DNA of 64,000 bases from Paramecium tetraurelia (GCF_000165425.1 NW_001799144.1:128386-192385); one strand, 5' to 3'. Positions 35,272-48,641 are shown, counted from the first letter of the stretch. Program-made: numbers and translations. The notes: generated from the letters alone by a model not told the origin.

Positions 35272-36793
35272 TCAAAAAGGTACACAATATATTTTGTTTA
35301 TTAAAAGAATTAGTTTTTCTAATTTAACTAAATATTTATCAATATCTGGAAGATTTTTTAATATATAACGAGAATCTTCAGTTTCTTAATCAGAATCCTG
35401 CGAATTGTCAGGTTCACCTTAACAAAAACTATGCAGAAATTCACAACATAAATGATGAATAGGCCTTATTTCATCATCATACCTATCTTTAAAAAACAGA
35501 ACATATATCAAACTTTTTATGATCTTGTAATTGTGTATATGATTTTTGTCATCTATTTATTTCTTTTCTTTTTTTATCTTCCGCATAATAAAAATTGGTC
35601 TGGTCCCTAAAACATTGCAAAATCTGATCTTCACCAAAACAGACAACTTGCCTTTAAATTTAAGGTTTGCAAGTTGTCTTTGATTTTCAATAATAATAAG
35701 CAAAGCTTCTTTTAATATTAATAATCTCCTAAGTATTGATATGCTTACATCAGGCAATTACTCTTATAAAACATTTTTATATCTAGGATCAGCTTAGGGG
35801 ATGTGAATAGAGTCTTCGAATTCTAATTTTCTTTAAATCTACTAAGTAATAGGTTGTCTCTCAAACTCCTGAAATAATTCCCCACCAAGTATTTCCTAAT
35901 AGTTTCTAAAATGTCCTTAATTAAGTAAACCAACTCTAGCTTCAACAGTATACACTTTTACTCTGTAATTTAAGTTTTGAAGAATTTGTGAATTATTATT
36001 GCCATTTTTAGCTATTTCTTGATCCGTTTCTGATAAAGTATTAATACTCCTTTGTTCTCCACCATCAATCTATATTTGATCTTAAAATATTTCACATTCT
36101 CTTGCTATTAAGCTTTCGTATTTTAAACTTTAATCAATAGGAATCTAAATATTATCGTTTTTGTAGTTGTAATATAAATCAAGCTGTTATGGAAAATATT
36201 CTTAGATTTCCTATTGATCTAAAGCAAGAGCAGAAAGCAATTAATCTTTATAAGACATTATCTGCAACTCCATTAATCTATAACGTTCATCAATAATTTA
36301 AATCAAGTGATTTGTTTCACTATGGTTCATCATTTTTAATGTAATCGCATTTGGTAAATATATATTGTATTTCACATAAATTTAATCTAAATAAGAGTAA
36401 AAAGCCAATCCATTTGATTTTGAATTGACGAAGGAGAGTAGAAAATTTTGAATTATATCTATTCTCTAAGTGTATTATAATAAAGATTATTACTTTGCTA
36501 AATGATAACATTTGCTAATCAGGTTAGAGTAAGGTGACTTCTATATTTACAGCTAAAAACTGATTCCATTAATTTAGTGTTAAAGCTCTTAGGAAATCAT
36601 CATCGAATTCCGTTTTATTTCCAAATAGATCCTCCTCTTAAGCAATGAAACGTCCTTATTCATAGGCACTCCCAATCATTTTTTTTAATGCTATCAACTT
36701 GTTTAGGAAATTCGGGATGAAGATTCCAATATTAGTAGGATCTGTCTTTTTACTTTATCCTTAATCGTATAAAGCCTATAACTCATTTTTCAT
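35272..36793 (-). CDS. Unknown helical protein
   Basis: 497 residues with one 28-nt intron (36466-36493). No domain recognised. The N-terminal half is helical with conserved-looking patches (IIDERYRLMELQIMSYKDQL, LGGELFQEFERQP); the C-terminal part has an acidic disordered stretch (NSQDSDQETEDSR) and ends in hydrophobic helices. There is no signal peptide. The clean splice and long frame make it a real gene; I cannot give it a role. Confidence 0.65.
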
Positions 36794-37124
36794 TCTTATG
36801 TATTGTTTTCTAAACAATCAAATTTAATAATGAATATAAAATATACATTTTTATAGTTTAAAACATGATAAATTCAATCTCATAGAAAGCATTAGGATAT
36901 AAACTTCTTATAATTTATTTGTAACAGAAGATTGAAGTTGATTCATATACTATGCAAGATGGGCATAGCATGTCTAATTAAATTGAGTCCTTTTTTTTTT
37001 TAAAGTTCAGAAGTGATTCTGATTTTTAAATTCAATAATGTTCATCTAAACAAAGAAACTCATGATATTTTTAACGAACCAATCTAAATATTTTGAATTT
37101 AATAATAACTTTTAAAAAAAATAA
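36794..37124. other. Intergenic spacer
   Basis: A+T-rich sequence between divergent starts at 36793 (-) and 37125 (+), including a run of eleven T near 36990. No frame with support; probably a shared promoter region. Confidence 0.5.
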
Positions 37125-37382
37125 ATGGGAAATTGGTTAAAGATTCTTTCTGAATTAAAAATTAACATAGTTAAATTGTGAATATTTATATCCACCTTCG
37201 GATTTAGTTAATTAAATCTATCTCATAATAGAACAAATAGCATTAGCTTTTAGTAACAAAAGGATGATTGTAAATCAAGAAGCAATACAAAACAGAATGT
37301 TTATGTTATAATTTCCATTGTTGCTGCTTCTCTTTTAGTGAATTCTACTAACTGTACTGAATTTGAGGAGATACCTTCATGA
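37125..37382 (+). CDS. Possible 75-residue protein
   Basis: Starts MGNWLKILSELK. A 30-nt GTG...TAG intron (37178-37207) removes an in-frame TGA and leads to a Ser/Asn-rich middle, a hydrophobic stretch (VYVIISIVAASLLV) and the end CTEFEEIPS. Gly2 could be myristoylated. The frame is short and the intron is longer than the local average, so the gene is tentative. It lies 90 bp before the coiled-coil gene on the same strand. Confidence 0.35.
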
Positions 37383-37470
37383 GATATCTCGCAATTAAGG
37401 AATTGGGAGATTGAACTCAAATAAGAATGATTTCAATATAAAAGAATCTCTTCATTTTTATTAATAGTAA

Positions 37471-39008
37471 ATGATTTCTTTAATAAATTTCAATCCAGCT
37501 GATTAGAGATGTAGAATAACCAGTCCTCGCTCAATTATGGTCTTAAAGTAGAGAGGAATGACATAAGAGGAGCTACTCTTTATTAATAAGGAGAAGTTGG
37601 GACTAATGTTAAAATAAGAAAAATCATTACAGGATGAGAACTTAGATGACTTCTATAAACATTATGAATATAGAAGACAATAAAAAGTTTATATGTTAAT
37701 AAAGGATAGAGAAGCTTTGATTGAAAAAGAAAAAAGAAAAAAAATTGAATCAAATATCCCTAAAGGGAAGGGAGAGAGACCTTTGAGTAGTTCAAATGCA
37801 TCGAAATTCATGGATTAAGTATAGAAGAGGAAGTATATGGAAATGATGAGGTAAAGACATTTACAAGAGTTAATGTTAAAGCGTGAACAATAAAATTAAT
37901 AACAGTAGGAAAAGATGCAGTTATTTGAAGAACAAAGGCAGAAACAACAGGAGTAAAGACAATTAGAATTCCAGGCAAAATAGGAGTCTATAGCTAGACA
38001 AAAGAGATTGAAGGAACTAGAAGAGTAAAAGAAAAATCGATAATTGCAATAGGAATATTTTCAAAAAGAATAACAAAGACTATAATAATAATAGATTGAA
38101 GAATAGTAAAGACAAGCAGAAGCAGCTGATAGGGAACAATAATAATAGGAATTAAAACAAAAATTAGAGAGAGAAAAAAAAATGAGAGAGAAACAAGCTG
38201 AACTAGAGTATAATCAAAGGAAATAAGAGGAGGAGGAACAAGAGCTTAGAAGATAAGAATTCTTTTAATCGCAACAAGAATAAAAAAGAATTAATGCTTA
38301 GAAAAGGGCATAGTCTGCAAAAATTAGATAGAGAGAAGCTTAAAGAAGTCAAATAGAATTTTAAAAGAAATTAAGAGAGGATTATTTTAAGAAAGAGGAA
38401 AGGATTGCAGAACAACAACATAAATTTTAAGAACAACTTCAATAAAGATAAATGACCATAGAGGAGAAGAATAAATTGAAAAATGAAAAGATTCGAAATA
38501 CTGCTAGAATGAAAGAATAAATGCATGAGGAATTCAGAAGAGAGTATGCTGAGAGGGAATAAGAGATATAATATAGATTGTAATAAAGAAGTGAATCAGG
38601 AGCAAAGGATGAGTTTCTGAAATAGTAGGCAGAGCGAAGAACGAAATACAGAGAAAAAGTTAGGAAAATGAATATCTAATAATTGGAGGAGAAAAGATAA
38701 CAGTATCTTCGGAAATTATAGGATTAAGATGAAAAAGTAATAGCTTGTATATTTTGTAGATATAAAGAGTGAAGAGAGAATAAGAAAGTTTATATCAATA
38801 ATAAGCTTATGAAAAACTGAAGAAACGACTTGATTAATAAGAAGCGATTAAACATCAAAGATAGTTTGAAGAGTTTAGAAGGGAATAAATTAGGGATAAA
38901 TTGAGGGAAGTGGATTTAAGAATGCAACTAAAGAGAGAAGATCAAAGAGAATTGGATAAATTAAGAGAGTAGGCAAACAAACATGAATTGATGGGTAAAG
39001 TTTAATGA
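37471..39008 (+). CDS. Long Gln/Glu/Arg-rich coiled-coil protein
   Basis: 504 residues with one intron (38737-38759). After a short head (MISLINFNPADQRCR) nearly the whole chain is one charged helix, trichohyalin-like, rich in Gln, Glu, Arg and Lys, with no Pro or Gly breaks from about residue 140 on. Such single-helix proteins in ciliates are often axonemal microtubule inner proteins or basal-body fibres; the helix pattern alone cannot tell which. The many Gln are TAA/TAG codons, which makes this gene invisible to standard-code gene finders. Confidence 0.75.
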
Positions 39009-39061
39009 TAATTGAAAATTTCACTGCATAATATATATTGATTATGGAACATTATTTACAA

Positions 39062-39786
39062 TCAATCCATAAAAGGTCTGTATTATCTAGTGTAGCTATT
39101 GAGACTGATAATTTTGGCTTGCCAACTTTCGTTTTCTTTTAGAAATAATTATAAAGTGAAAAGAGTAGCATTTTATGCAAAATATGGCTATTCTAGTTAT
39201 AATTGATCAGCCTTTTTAAGATATTATACAATTTCCTTGATGAATCCATAATGAGTGACTAGAATGATATTATTCTTTTTGCTTTCGATATGTTCTGATT
39301 GTTAAAATAATGCTTTGACGAGTTCATCATCATCTTGTTTTGCCTCCTTTTATTAAAGCAGATAGCGTCTAACAAGAAAATCAAAGGTTTTTGATACTCG
39401 TACTTGAACATCTTCCCAACTCTCTCCATTTTTAGGAGTGAAATTTCTCTTATTTGGATCATCCTACATTATTCAATAATTATTACAGGGAAAGCCTTGA
39501 ATTCTTGCATAATAAAGTCGCCTTAGCATTTTTCTCTTATGAGAGGAGTGAATACGCAATTTTCCTCTGACGGCATCTTGCCTGCTAATTTTAGCATTTC
39601 AAATGTTTCAATCGTTCTCTTTGTGTCTGATATGTAGGCAATCTCAAAATCAACATCAGTCCTGGATGCCAGATTGTATGTCTAATATTTGCCAAGTGCA
39701 CTCAAACCAAATTCGTGGAGCCCAGAAATAACTCTCAGACATTAATAAATGGACTAACCATGTCTGAAAACATATAAATTAATCAT
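39062..39786 (-). CDS. Histidine-phosphatase / phosphoglycerate-mutase-fold enzyme
   Basis: 233 residues with one intron (39464-39486). LYVFRHGQSIYQ carries the catalytic RHG His, YISDTKRTIETFEML the second conserved Arg, NGESWEDVQVRV the usual Glu region, and ILVTHYGFI the second catalytic His. The order fits the GPM/SixA/TIGAR superfamily (phosphoryl transfer through phosphohistidine). The sequence is too short and divergent to distinguish a sugar phosphatase from a protein phosphatase. Confidence 0.85.
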
Positions 39787-39955
39787 TAAAATTTGCACCA
39801 ATAATAAAATTAAATTAAGTGATATTCTATTGATTTGATGATTAGTTCGCTGCTTTTTATAATGTTTTTTTTATTAAACAACGGGGATGTTCCAAGTAAG
39901 TCATTGGAAAATATACAAATTTTATATTATATTATATGCTGAATCTAAAATGATC

Positions 39956-40698
39956 TCAGAATGGTCTGTATCCTCCATAATAACTTGGGTAGGCAGCCAC
40001 TGGAGCCACACTTGAATAAGCAACTGGAGCAGTATAAGTGGGTGCTGGTCTGACCAAAGAATATGACAATGGTTATTAGACAACAGGTTATTGGACAACA
40101 GACTGAAGAATTGGCTATTGCACAACTTATTACACAACGGGTTATTGAACAACCTATTAGACTACTGGCTATTGGACAACAACGGGTTGAGGCTGAAAGA
40201 ATATACAAAATTATATACTCTTTGCACTTCTCTTTCGACAGCCTCATATTCTACTCTTGGGACTGTTTTAGTCACTGGGACATATTCAGTTTATTGTTCA
40301 TAGACTGTTCTAGGGATGTATTCGGTTTAATATTCGACTGGGTAATAATCTGTGACATATTTCGTTTTTGGCACTTGCACTTGAACAGTCTCAGTTTCCA
40401 TCTCAACGACTGGTCTTTAGTACTCTCTGTACTCTACTCTTGATTCTCCTTTGATTGTTGGTTGAACTGGTTGGGCAACAACTGGTTATGCGATCACAGA
40501 TTATTGTAAAACTGGTTGAACAGCTACAGGTTGTGTGACGACTGGTTGAACAACGGATTGAGTGACAGGTCTTGCATATTACACAGGTGCAGCGTATGAC
40601 AATTGAGGAGCATATTAGACAGGGGGAGCATATGTCAATGGAGCAGCAACTGAGGTTGTGAGGGGTGCTGCATAGGGATAGCCAGGATAGAAGGACAT
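39956..40698 (-). CDS. Val/Pro/Gln-rich, alveolin-like cortical protein
   Basis: 238 residues with one intron (40193-40218). The two ends are Ala/Pro/Tyr and Val/Val/Gln-Gln repeats (AAPLTYAPPVQYAPQLSYA; QPVVQQ runs). The centre has repeats of the type VEYREYQRPVVEMETETVQV and YPVEYQTEYIPRTVY, resembling alveolin/epiplasmin repeats (EVP/VPV-type) that form the membrane skeleton beneath the alveolate cortex. A structural role in the epiplasm is therefore likely. Several overlapping standard-code frames on both strands here are shadows of this low-complexity gene. Confidence 0.7.
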
Positions 40699-40970
40699 TT
40701 CTTAAATTGGTTAATTATTTTATCAAAAATCCTTGCTCAAAGATTTACATTTATATGCCCAATATTGATAGTATGATAGAGAAATAAAATTTAATGAAAT
40801 CTAATTAAGTTTTAGAAATTATTCTTAATTTTTTAATAACATCACACATATATAAATATTATATGAGTATATACATATAATAATAAATTCCCTATCGAAT
40901 TTAATGGAGTATTGTTGAGAAACAAACAGTGAATATTAAAATTAATAAGAAATGTGCATCTTAATTTAAA

Positions 40971-41319
40971 TCAACCTTCGACCTTTGCCATCATCTCTAG
41001 AACCTATTCGATTAAAACTTAAAATTCATCAATAGACAATTTTCCATCTCCATTTTCATCTAATTCTTTTAATACTTCATCTATTTCCTCGCTTGTAGGT
41101 GGCTACAATGTAATACTCGTGATACTTACTTCGACTCCTAAATCTGCTGCCACATTATTCATCACCTCTTCGAGTTCTGGTCTTTCAAGATAACCACTAC
41201 CTGTTTTATATATATTCTCATAAATTACCATCCTTATCAACTTGCTTAAAAGCACTCTCAGCAACAAATCTAACCTTCTTTTTATCCTTCAATATGTCTT
41301 TCACAGATCCATTACTCAT
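40971..41319 (-). CDS. Small EF-hand calcium-binding protein
   Basis: 97 residues with introns 41202-41229 and 41103-41129. The first loop (VDKDGSGYLERPEL) and second loop (LDENGDGKLSIDEF) are both canonical, with Asp, Asn/Asp, Gly and the final Glu in place. It is a two-hand protein like S100/calbindin-size modules or one lobe of calmodulin. No targeting signal. Likely calcium sensor or buffer; the partner is unknown. Confidence 0.88.
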
Positions 41320-41521
41320 TGTTTTAATATTATTTTTTTAAATTATTTACTTATAATCAATTTAGATTTTTTTCGATTTGTAAACCAATCTAAATTGATT
41401 AAATCAATATAATTAATAATATCAATCCAATCTTAAATTTGGAAACTGAATAAATTCTCCCCTCTCCTAATATTGGAACTTATATACATTATTTAATATT
41501 AATTTATATTTAACTGTTAAA

Positions 41522-42594
41522 ATGAGTAGATCAATGAGAAAAGGAAACACACCTGCACTCAATAGTTAAATCAGACCATTCTCACCAAATCTTACTTTTA
41601 AAACTGACTAATTAGAAAATCAAGTTCTCCAACCTTGTTAAGAAAAAGCTGAAGTCTAATATTTGCGTTTTGAGATCCAACAAGAAAGATAAAGATCTTC
41701 CTAATTGGAAATGTAGTTATAATGCGAAATCAATTAAAGAGGTAACCGTTGTATACTCATTCGTAGTGCAAAATGAATAACTATTCACTAATGATATCAA
41801 CATTTTGAGGCAACAAAATGAAGATTACAAATTGAGAATTCAAGAGCTTGAAATTAAATTTCGGGAAAACAGCATCCAATATCAAAATCTCTTGAAAGAG
41901 TCCAACGATAAAGTTGTAACCATGAGCATCGAAATCGAGAGACTTCATAATTTATAATTAAATAAATACAATGACAATGAACAGATTTTACGATAGAACG
42001 ATTAAAAATAATTAGCTCAAGAATTGATTGCAATTTAGAAGTTGGTCGAAGATTTGCGGAATGAATTAATCACTAAACAAAAAACCATCTATTACTTGCA
42101 AGAATAATTATAGATGACTCAATCAACTTAACGTGACAATATCGGTTCTAATAGTAAACTTAGGGAACAAGAAAAAAACATAGATCAATTAGTCAGCTAA
42201 ATCAATGTACTTACATAGATTTTAGAGTACTATTATGTTAATTTTTAGAGACAAAGAGAACTCCTTACAATAACAAAGCAAACAAGTTGAGAATATTTTT
42301 AATGAATTACAATAGGTCACTTTATTTAATAGACAATTGAATGAGGAAAATAGAAACCAAAAATAAGCACTGGATTAATCATACAAGGAAATCGAGAGAT
42401 TGAACAGAATCATTATTATCAAGAATTAAGAATTGTAAGACTCCTATCATAGTGAAAATTTGGATTGGAGAAGAAATTTCCAAGATTTAAATGAGAAGTA
42501 CCATAAATGCCAAGAATAATTATGTTTCGCTTAGGCTGAACTCGAAGCATGTCGTGCCACTTAAAGAATGGCTTATTTATAATCAGATAAATGA
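41522..42594 (+). CDS. Coiled-coil protein, possibly basal body
   Basis: 341 residues with introns 41742-41766 and 42227-42248. A short basic head (MSRSMRKGNTPALN ... RPFSPNLTF) leads into an almost continuous coiled coil rich in Gln, Glu, Asn and Leu. The tail has a few Cys. No enzyme motif. Length and shape fit centriolar or filament proteins; no family name can be given from reading alone. Confidence 0.7.
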
Positions 42595-42834
42595 GTTCTC
42601 TAATAAAAACCATATTAAAACTATATAGATATTATTATTGCTTAATCTCTTATTAAAAACATTCTAAAATATTATTGAAAATAGAAAACAATGCAAAATC
42701 ATTAAATTTTTAATTATATATTCACATTAATAAATTGAATAAGACAATAGGTAATTAAATTAAGAGATAAAAATTCAATGCTACAAATAGCCAGAAATCT
42801 AATCAAACACACTCATTTATTTAAAATTAGTAAA

Positions 42835-43978
42835 ATGCCTCCAAAAATAAGTATTTTTTGTGCTTTAAATTCAAAAGCTACTGATTCTAATTCAAATGAG
42901 AATGTATAGAAGGAGAATAAGAGCAAAAGCTAAAATTTAAAGGAAGCATCTAAACTAAAAAATGAGAAAAAAAGCAATCCAAAAATATTGAAATAATAAA
43001 CTCTCAAATTAGTAGATAAGAAAGGATAAATAGTTGATTTAACATAAAAGAAGTTAGACTTGGGTGATGGAATATTTTCATAGGATAAATTGAAAATCTC
43101 TAGTTGGAACATTAATGGACTTAGAGCTTCATCTAAAAAAGAAAGTGCAGTATCATATTTAAATGATAAGAATGTATACTGAAATTTGAAAAATTAGTTT
43201 GACATCATTTGTTTAAATGAATTAAAGGTTGCTCAAGAAGCATTTGAAAAAGAAAATTTAATTACTAAATTACCTAAAGATTATTTTGCTTACCTAAATT
43301 TTTGTAAAATCAAGGCAGGATACAGCGGTGTCGCTATATTATCTAAGTATTTGATCCTATACATTTCATAGAGTGAAACCCATTTCAATAAAATACGACA
43401 TGGGAATAGAGAAGCATGACTAAGAAGGAAGAATCATTACAGCTGAATTTGAGAAATTCAATCTAGTGGCATGTTATGTTCCTAATTCTGGGGATAAGTT
43501 GGATAGACTGAATTATAGAACTTAAGAATGGGATGTTGACTTTTAAAACTATCTTGATAAATTAAAGTAGACCAAGAACACTATTATATGTGGAGATCTA
43601 AATGTATCTCATACAGAAATAGATTTAGCCAATCCTGAGGGAAATAAAAGAAGTGCAGGGTAATTGATTATCTACGATTAAAGGTTTACTTAGGAGGAGA
43701 GGGATTCATTTTCAAAGTTTCTGTCGAAAGGGTGGATTGATACATTCAGACACTTACATCCAAAAGAGATTAAATATAGTTATTTTAGTCCACGATTCAA
43801 TTCAAGGTGAGAAATAAATCACATTATTAAAAGGGAGACCAACAAGGGATGGAGAATCGATTATTTTGTAGTTAATCAAGAAGCTGTTGGTTCAGTTATA
43901 CAATCGGATATTAAAACTACAATTCTAGGAAGTGATCATGTTCCTATTGAATGCGACATCGACCTCACCAAATTGTGA
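42835..43978 (+). CDS. AP endonuclease (ExoIII/APE1 family)
   Basis: 347 residues with introns 43174-43197, 43347-43371, 43660-43683 and 43807-43833. After a Lys/Ser-rich N-tail of about 85 residues (likely nuclear signal) come [19 protein letters not shown] (metal-binding Glu; the usual LQETK is changed to LNELK), [29 protein letters not shown] and the end motif LGSDHVPIE with the catalytic Asp-His. The family cuts DNA 5' of abasic sites in base-excision repair. All active-site residues I can place are present. Confidence 0.92.
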
Positions 43979-44077
43979 ACTTTATTGATTAATTATATTT
44001 AAATTAAATCAATTAAGATCATCAATTAAGAAATATTTATTTATACAATCAAAGCATTACATCTATACTTTTTGAAG

Positions 44078-45475
44078 ATGAGAAAAGTTCAGCCAATTCA
44101 ACAGCAAGATACAGGGAGATGGAATGCTAAAATATTTAAACTATTAGTTCTTGGGAGTCTGTGCCTAAATTCGTATTCATATTGTTCTAATTAGAATTTC
44201 CAATATTATGTTGTCGACTATTGTTTCCCCTATATGGTACTAAGTAGCTATTTATTATAATACAAATGATTATGATTTAAACTGGCTAGTGGGTTGGTAT
44301 TTTATTGGCCCAATCTTATTTTGTTTTCCTTTCAATGCAATAATAATTTATAATTATGGTCTATCGTAGATTTTAAGCAGCATATGTTCATCAATTGGAT
44401 TGTGGATTTTAGTCTCTGTCAAAAGAGATTTTTAATTAGGGATGCTAGGATTTATATTTTTAGGAATTGGGGAAGCCTTTTGTTGCTAAACTCCTCTATG
44501 TATCAAATTAAATAAAAAATAGACTTATCAAAAATTTGGTTTGATTCGGACGAACGTATATTTACTACATTTGTGGGATAATATGCAAATAATGTAGGAT
44601 GTTTAATTGGATATGTGGTTTCATTTTATTATTTTTTTGGAATTGTAAGTAGATATTTCTAAAATTAGGATGATGAAATTGAATTTAATGCACGATATGA
44701 AAATCTTGTATTTATTAATGCTATTTTTGCTACTTCTACTATCATTATTAGTTTCATATCGCTCAAGTCCCCACGTAATACCCTAGATAAGATTTAAATT
44801 AGAGATTCTATTTGGAAGTCACTAAAAAAGATTTGTTCTCATAAGGGAACATTTTTGGATATTGTTTCAATATCAACATGTATTTTATTGCATAATCTCT
44901 TTAGTTATTGGTGTAAGTTGGTGCTACATTGTATTATTTGGCAATTAGTAATATTATGTGGATTATACACCTGAAGAAATTTGTTTAACCTATGTTACTT
45001 TTTCAGTTGGATAATTAATTGCTGCTTTAATATGTTCTTATAAGCTGAACTCTTAATCTCAAAAAGGATTATAATAAACTTATGATACATTTATCAAATT
45101 TACTATTAGTTTGGGTTTTTTGTTTTTGGTTGCTGAAAATCTAACTTTTGAATTTCTACCATTTCAATTAGTTATTATTGTGAATCTTTTCATTGGAGCT
45201 GGCCTTGGAGGGGTATACTCAATTTTATTAGAATCATTAATGGAAAAGCACTACCCAGTACAAGAATTAGCAATCTCGAGTTTATTGGTTGTAGTGGCTT
45301 GTGTAATAATATTATTATAACCTAGGCATTGTCATATTTTATTTTGATGATTTCAATAATACCCCAGTTCCTAACATATGGATTTTACATCTCATGTTTT
45401 TTTATGATCCCATCATTTTGCTACATTCTAGTCTTCTATAAAACTAAATATACTCGTTTTGAATATGAGTCGTGA
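44078..45475 (+). CDS. MFS transporter (paralogue A)
   Basis: About 442 residues with introns 44173-44194, 44880-44904 and 45303-45325. About 12 hydrophobic segments; shared family blocks with the next two genes: SPIWYQVAIYYNTNDYDLNW, LGIGEAFC, and IGAGLGGVYSILLESLMEKH. The middle motif DLSKIWFDSDER matches DLSKxWF in the paralogues. It resembles the FLVCR/feline-leukaemia-receptor-like or unknown-solute MFS group; substrate not readable. The frame lacks one base at the A6 run 44514-44519, the only break. It is convergent with paralogue B. Confidence 0.75.
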
Positions 45476-45586
45476 TCTATGATTTTGTACATACTAAACT
45501 ATTTTAATTTCATTAAATAATTAAAAATAAGTTAATGTGATGACATTTATATTTTTATTTTTAGCTATAAGTACAAAATTAATATA

Positions 45587-46922
45587 TCAAGCTTCAGCCT
45601 CAAATCTTTTGAATTGAGTTTTATAGAAGACAGCTATGTAACAAAAAGGAATGATCATTAGATAACATGAGATTTAAAATCCATATTCAAGAAATTTAGG
45701 AATAACTAAGGTCATAGTTATTGTTATTGATACAACCTACTTCTAATTATGATATATTACGGAAGCAACTGCAGCGAAAATAGTTCCTATTGCCAACTCT
45801 TACACCGGAAAATGTTTCTCCATTAAGGCTTCCAATAGGACTGAATATATTCCACCTATACCTGCACCAATGAAAAAGTTTATAAAAACTAAAATTATGA
45901 AAGGAATATCCTCAAACAATATAATTTCGAAAACAAGTAACCAAAATCCTAAACTAATCATGGTTTTTATGTAACTATCATAATCCTATTGGATTCCTGC
46001 TTTTGATTACTTTTACAATTTCCAAGTACAATAAGTACCAGCCACTATCTAACCGACTTAGAAGTAGATACTAGTTTAAGTCACTTCTAGAAAGGATTAA
46101 CCCTAATAATATTATTGAGTTCCCAATAGCATTGTGTAACACCAACTCAATCCTATAACTATCAATATTGACTTTTGTTACATGAAGAAATGGATAAAAT
46201 ATCAAACACTGATTCCTCGGACATTACGAGTTTTGATAAGGATTCCCATATGGTGAGTCTGATTTCAACTATGTCATGGTGTTATGAGGGGGTTTTTAAA
46301 GTCGAAAGGTTAAAAACCAAAGCTATAGTTGCGAATATTGCATTAAATAATATTAAATTCTCATATCGAGTGTTAAATTCACTTTCATCAACCTTTTTCA
46401 TATAAATATAAATACAATATCCTGGAAATATAATGATGAAATTGTATAACTTATCAACATTCCTACATTACTTGAATATTGTGCTATAAACGTGGATATG
46501 ATTCGTTGATCATGGGCGAACCATAGTTTGGATAAATCTATAATTATTTTATATGTTTTACGAAGTGGGACTTAGAAATAGAGGCTTTCCCCTAAAGAAA
46601 TCAATCCGAGACTTACAAGTCCCAATAAATAATCTTATTTCACGTACAATAAAAGCCATAGTCCTAATGAAGTGAAACAACAGCTTAGGAGTTAGGAGAT
46701 TCCAAAATATTTAATTATTAAAGGATTGAAAAGAAATGCAGAGGACATTAAAGTAATGTAGTACATGTTTGTAAACCAATTTAAATCATAGTCAGTAGTA
46801 CCATAATATATGGCCACTTGAGACCAAATTGGTGATAATCCTGTAAACAAAAATATATTCGACATTCTAAAATATGTATTCTTATATACGAATTCAAGCA
46901 AAAACTTGCCAGAACAATCCAT
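45587..46922 (-). CDS. MFS transporter (paralogue B)
   Basis: 421 residues with introns 46393-46415, 46159-46181 and 45737-45760. Twelve likely membrane helices. Blocks SPIWSQVAIYYGTTDYDLNW, SLGESLYFQVPLRK, DLSKLWFAHDQR and IGAGIGGIYSVLLEALMEKH show close kinship with A and C. The three genes share two of three intron positions, which supports tandem duplication followed by inversion of A. The frame is intact throughout. Confidence 0.8.
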
Positions 46923-47303
46923 TAATAAAGACCTTCACTTTGTTTCTGTATTTTATGATCCTCTTTCATAATTAAACTATAATTTAATGATTTCGAAAAT
47001 TAATTTCCTTAAATAAGGCTAAATAGGACAAGTACAAATACAGCAGATATTTAATAAATAAAACATAAAGGGATTTTACAGGTTCAAATATTTATGATTT
47101 TCAATATAAAATCTATCAAAAGTTAAGACTAAAACATCAATTCATTTTGTAAATATATTAACAAATCAAATAACGAAAATTATTTGTAATAATAACAAAA
47201 AATGCTTTTTTGAATTAATTATTAATATATATATATTCTAATTGGTTTTTTAAACGATTATTCTGTAGACTATATTATATCATCATTTTTAAGAAAGAAA
47301 TGT
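46923..47303. other. Intergenic spacer between MFS paralogues
   Basis: 380 bp of A+T-rich DNA between the start of paralogue B and the stop of paralogue C. It includes an AT dinucleotide run near 47225. No gene seen. Confidence 0.5.
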
Positions 47304-48641
47304 TCAAGCCTCTTATTCAAATCTTTTGAACTGTGTTTTATAAAATACTATAATAAAGCAAAATGGCATAATTAATAAGTAACATGAGATTTAAAATCCA
47401 TATCTCTAAAATTCTGGCAACCCTAAGATCATTATCACTAATATTGAAGCCGTCTTGATTATATTAAAAAGCCTTACACATGATGCTGCACTAAGTACAC
47501 TTCCAATGGCTAATTCTTATGCAGGAAAATGTTTCTCCTAAAGTGATTCAAGTAATATTGAATAATATCCACCAAAACCGCAACCGACTAAAAAATTAAG
47601 AATCTAAAGGATCCAGAAAGGAACATAGTCAAAAATGATAATCTCTATTGCAAGTGCCCAAAACCCTATTGAGACTATTTATTTCATGTATTTGTCATAG
47701 CTTTGCTGCAGACCGTGTTGTGATTAAGAGTGCAATTTCCAAGTATATAAAGCTGCAATTAAGATTCCACCAATCTAATACCAAAGATTGGTTTCAAATA
47801 ACTCTAACGCTGTATATCCAATGTTGTACTGTTAGATATTAAACAGAGCTGAGTAACTCCAACCTACTCCAATGACTAATTTGAATTTATAAATTTACAA
47901 ACTGAAAAAGAGAGGAGGTCGAAGATAGCTTCTTCAGCAGTGCAAATCTTTTTAATTGATACCCAAAGAGAATCCCTTATTTAAATAGAGTCTTTCTGAT
48001 TAATTGGTTTTTTTAGAGTAATTAGATTGCACACCAAAACAATTGAAGCAAATATTGCTGTTGCAAATATTAAATTTTAATACTTAGTTTGAAATTCATT
48101 TTCATCTACCTTAAATTATTTATAATCATACCACTTCATAAAAATAGTAAAATGAAACGATCGTGCTTAGCAACATACCTATATTACTTGCATACGACCC
48201 TATAAATGTCGAAAGAGCTCGCTCTTCGTGGGGGAACCATATTTTCGATAAATCTACAATAAATTTATTTTCTTGTTTACGTAGTGGCACCTAGTAATAA
48301 AGAGATTCTCCCAATCCTAAGAGTGCAAAGCAGAGCAATCCCATTGAGAAATCGTTTCCCGATATCAATAATAACCAAAGTGCTGAGGTTGTGAGAATAC
48401 AACTAAAAATTTGTGATTGACCAAAGTATTTTAAAATAAATGGGTTGAAACCAAAAGTGGTTGTAAATAATGATATGAAGTACATGTTAGGAAACCAGTT
48501 TAAATCATAATCTGTTACGTTATAATAGATGGCAACAGATGACCAAATTGGAGTCAATGCACTGTAGATAAAGATATTCGATATTCTAAACTTAAAAATA
48601 ATGTTTACGAGTTCAATGAGAAGCTAGCTAAGACCAGCCAT
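47304..48641 (-). CDS. MFS transporter (paralogue C)
   Basis: 422 residues with introns 48110-48131, 47876-47898 and 47454-47477. Same build as B: TPIWSSVAIYYNVTDYDLNW, GLGESLYYQVPLRK, DLSKIWFPHEERALSTFIGS, VGCGFGGYYSILLESL. The C-terminal ends of B and C (YKTQFKRFE) are nearly identical, so conversion or recent duplication is likely. No break in the frame. Substrate unknown; local amplification of a transporter suggests selection for dose or substrate range. Confidence 0.8.

Noticed and set aside
39922-40443. Four overlapping standard-code frames on both strands
   Set aside because: Shadows of the Val/Pro/Gln repeats of the minus-strand cortical protein.
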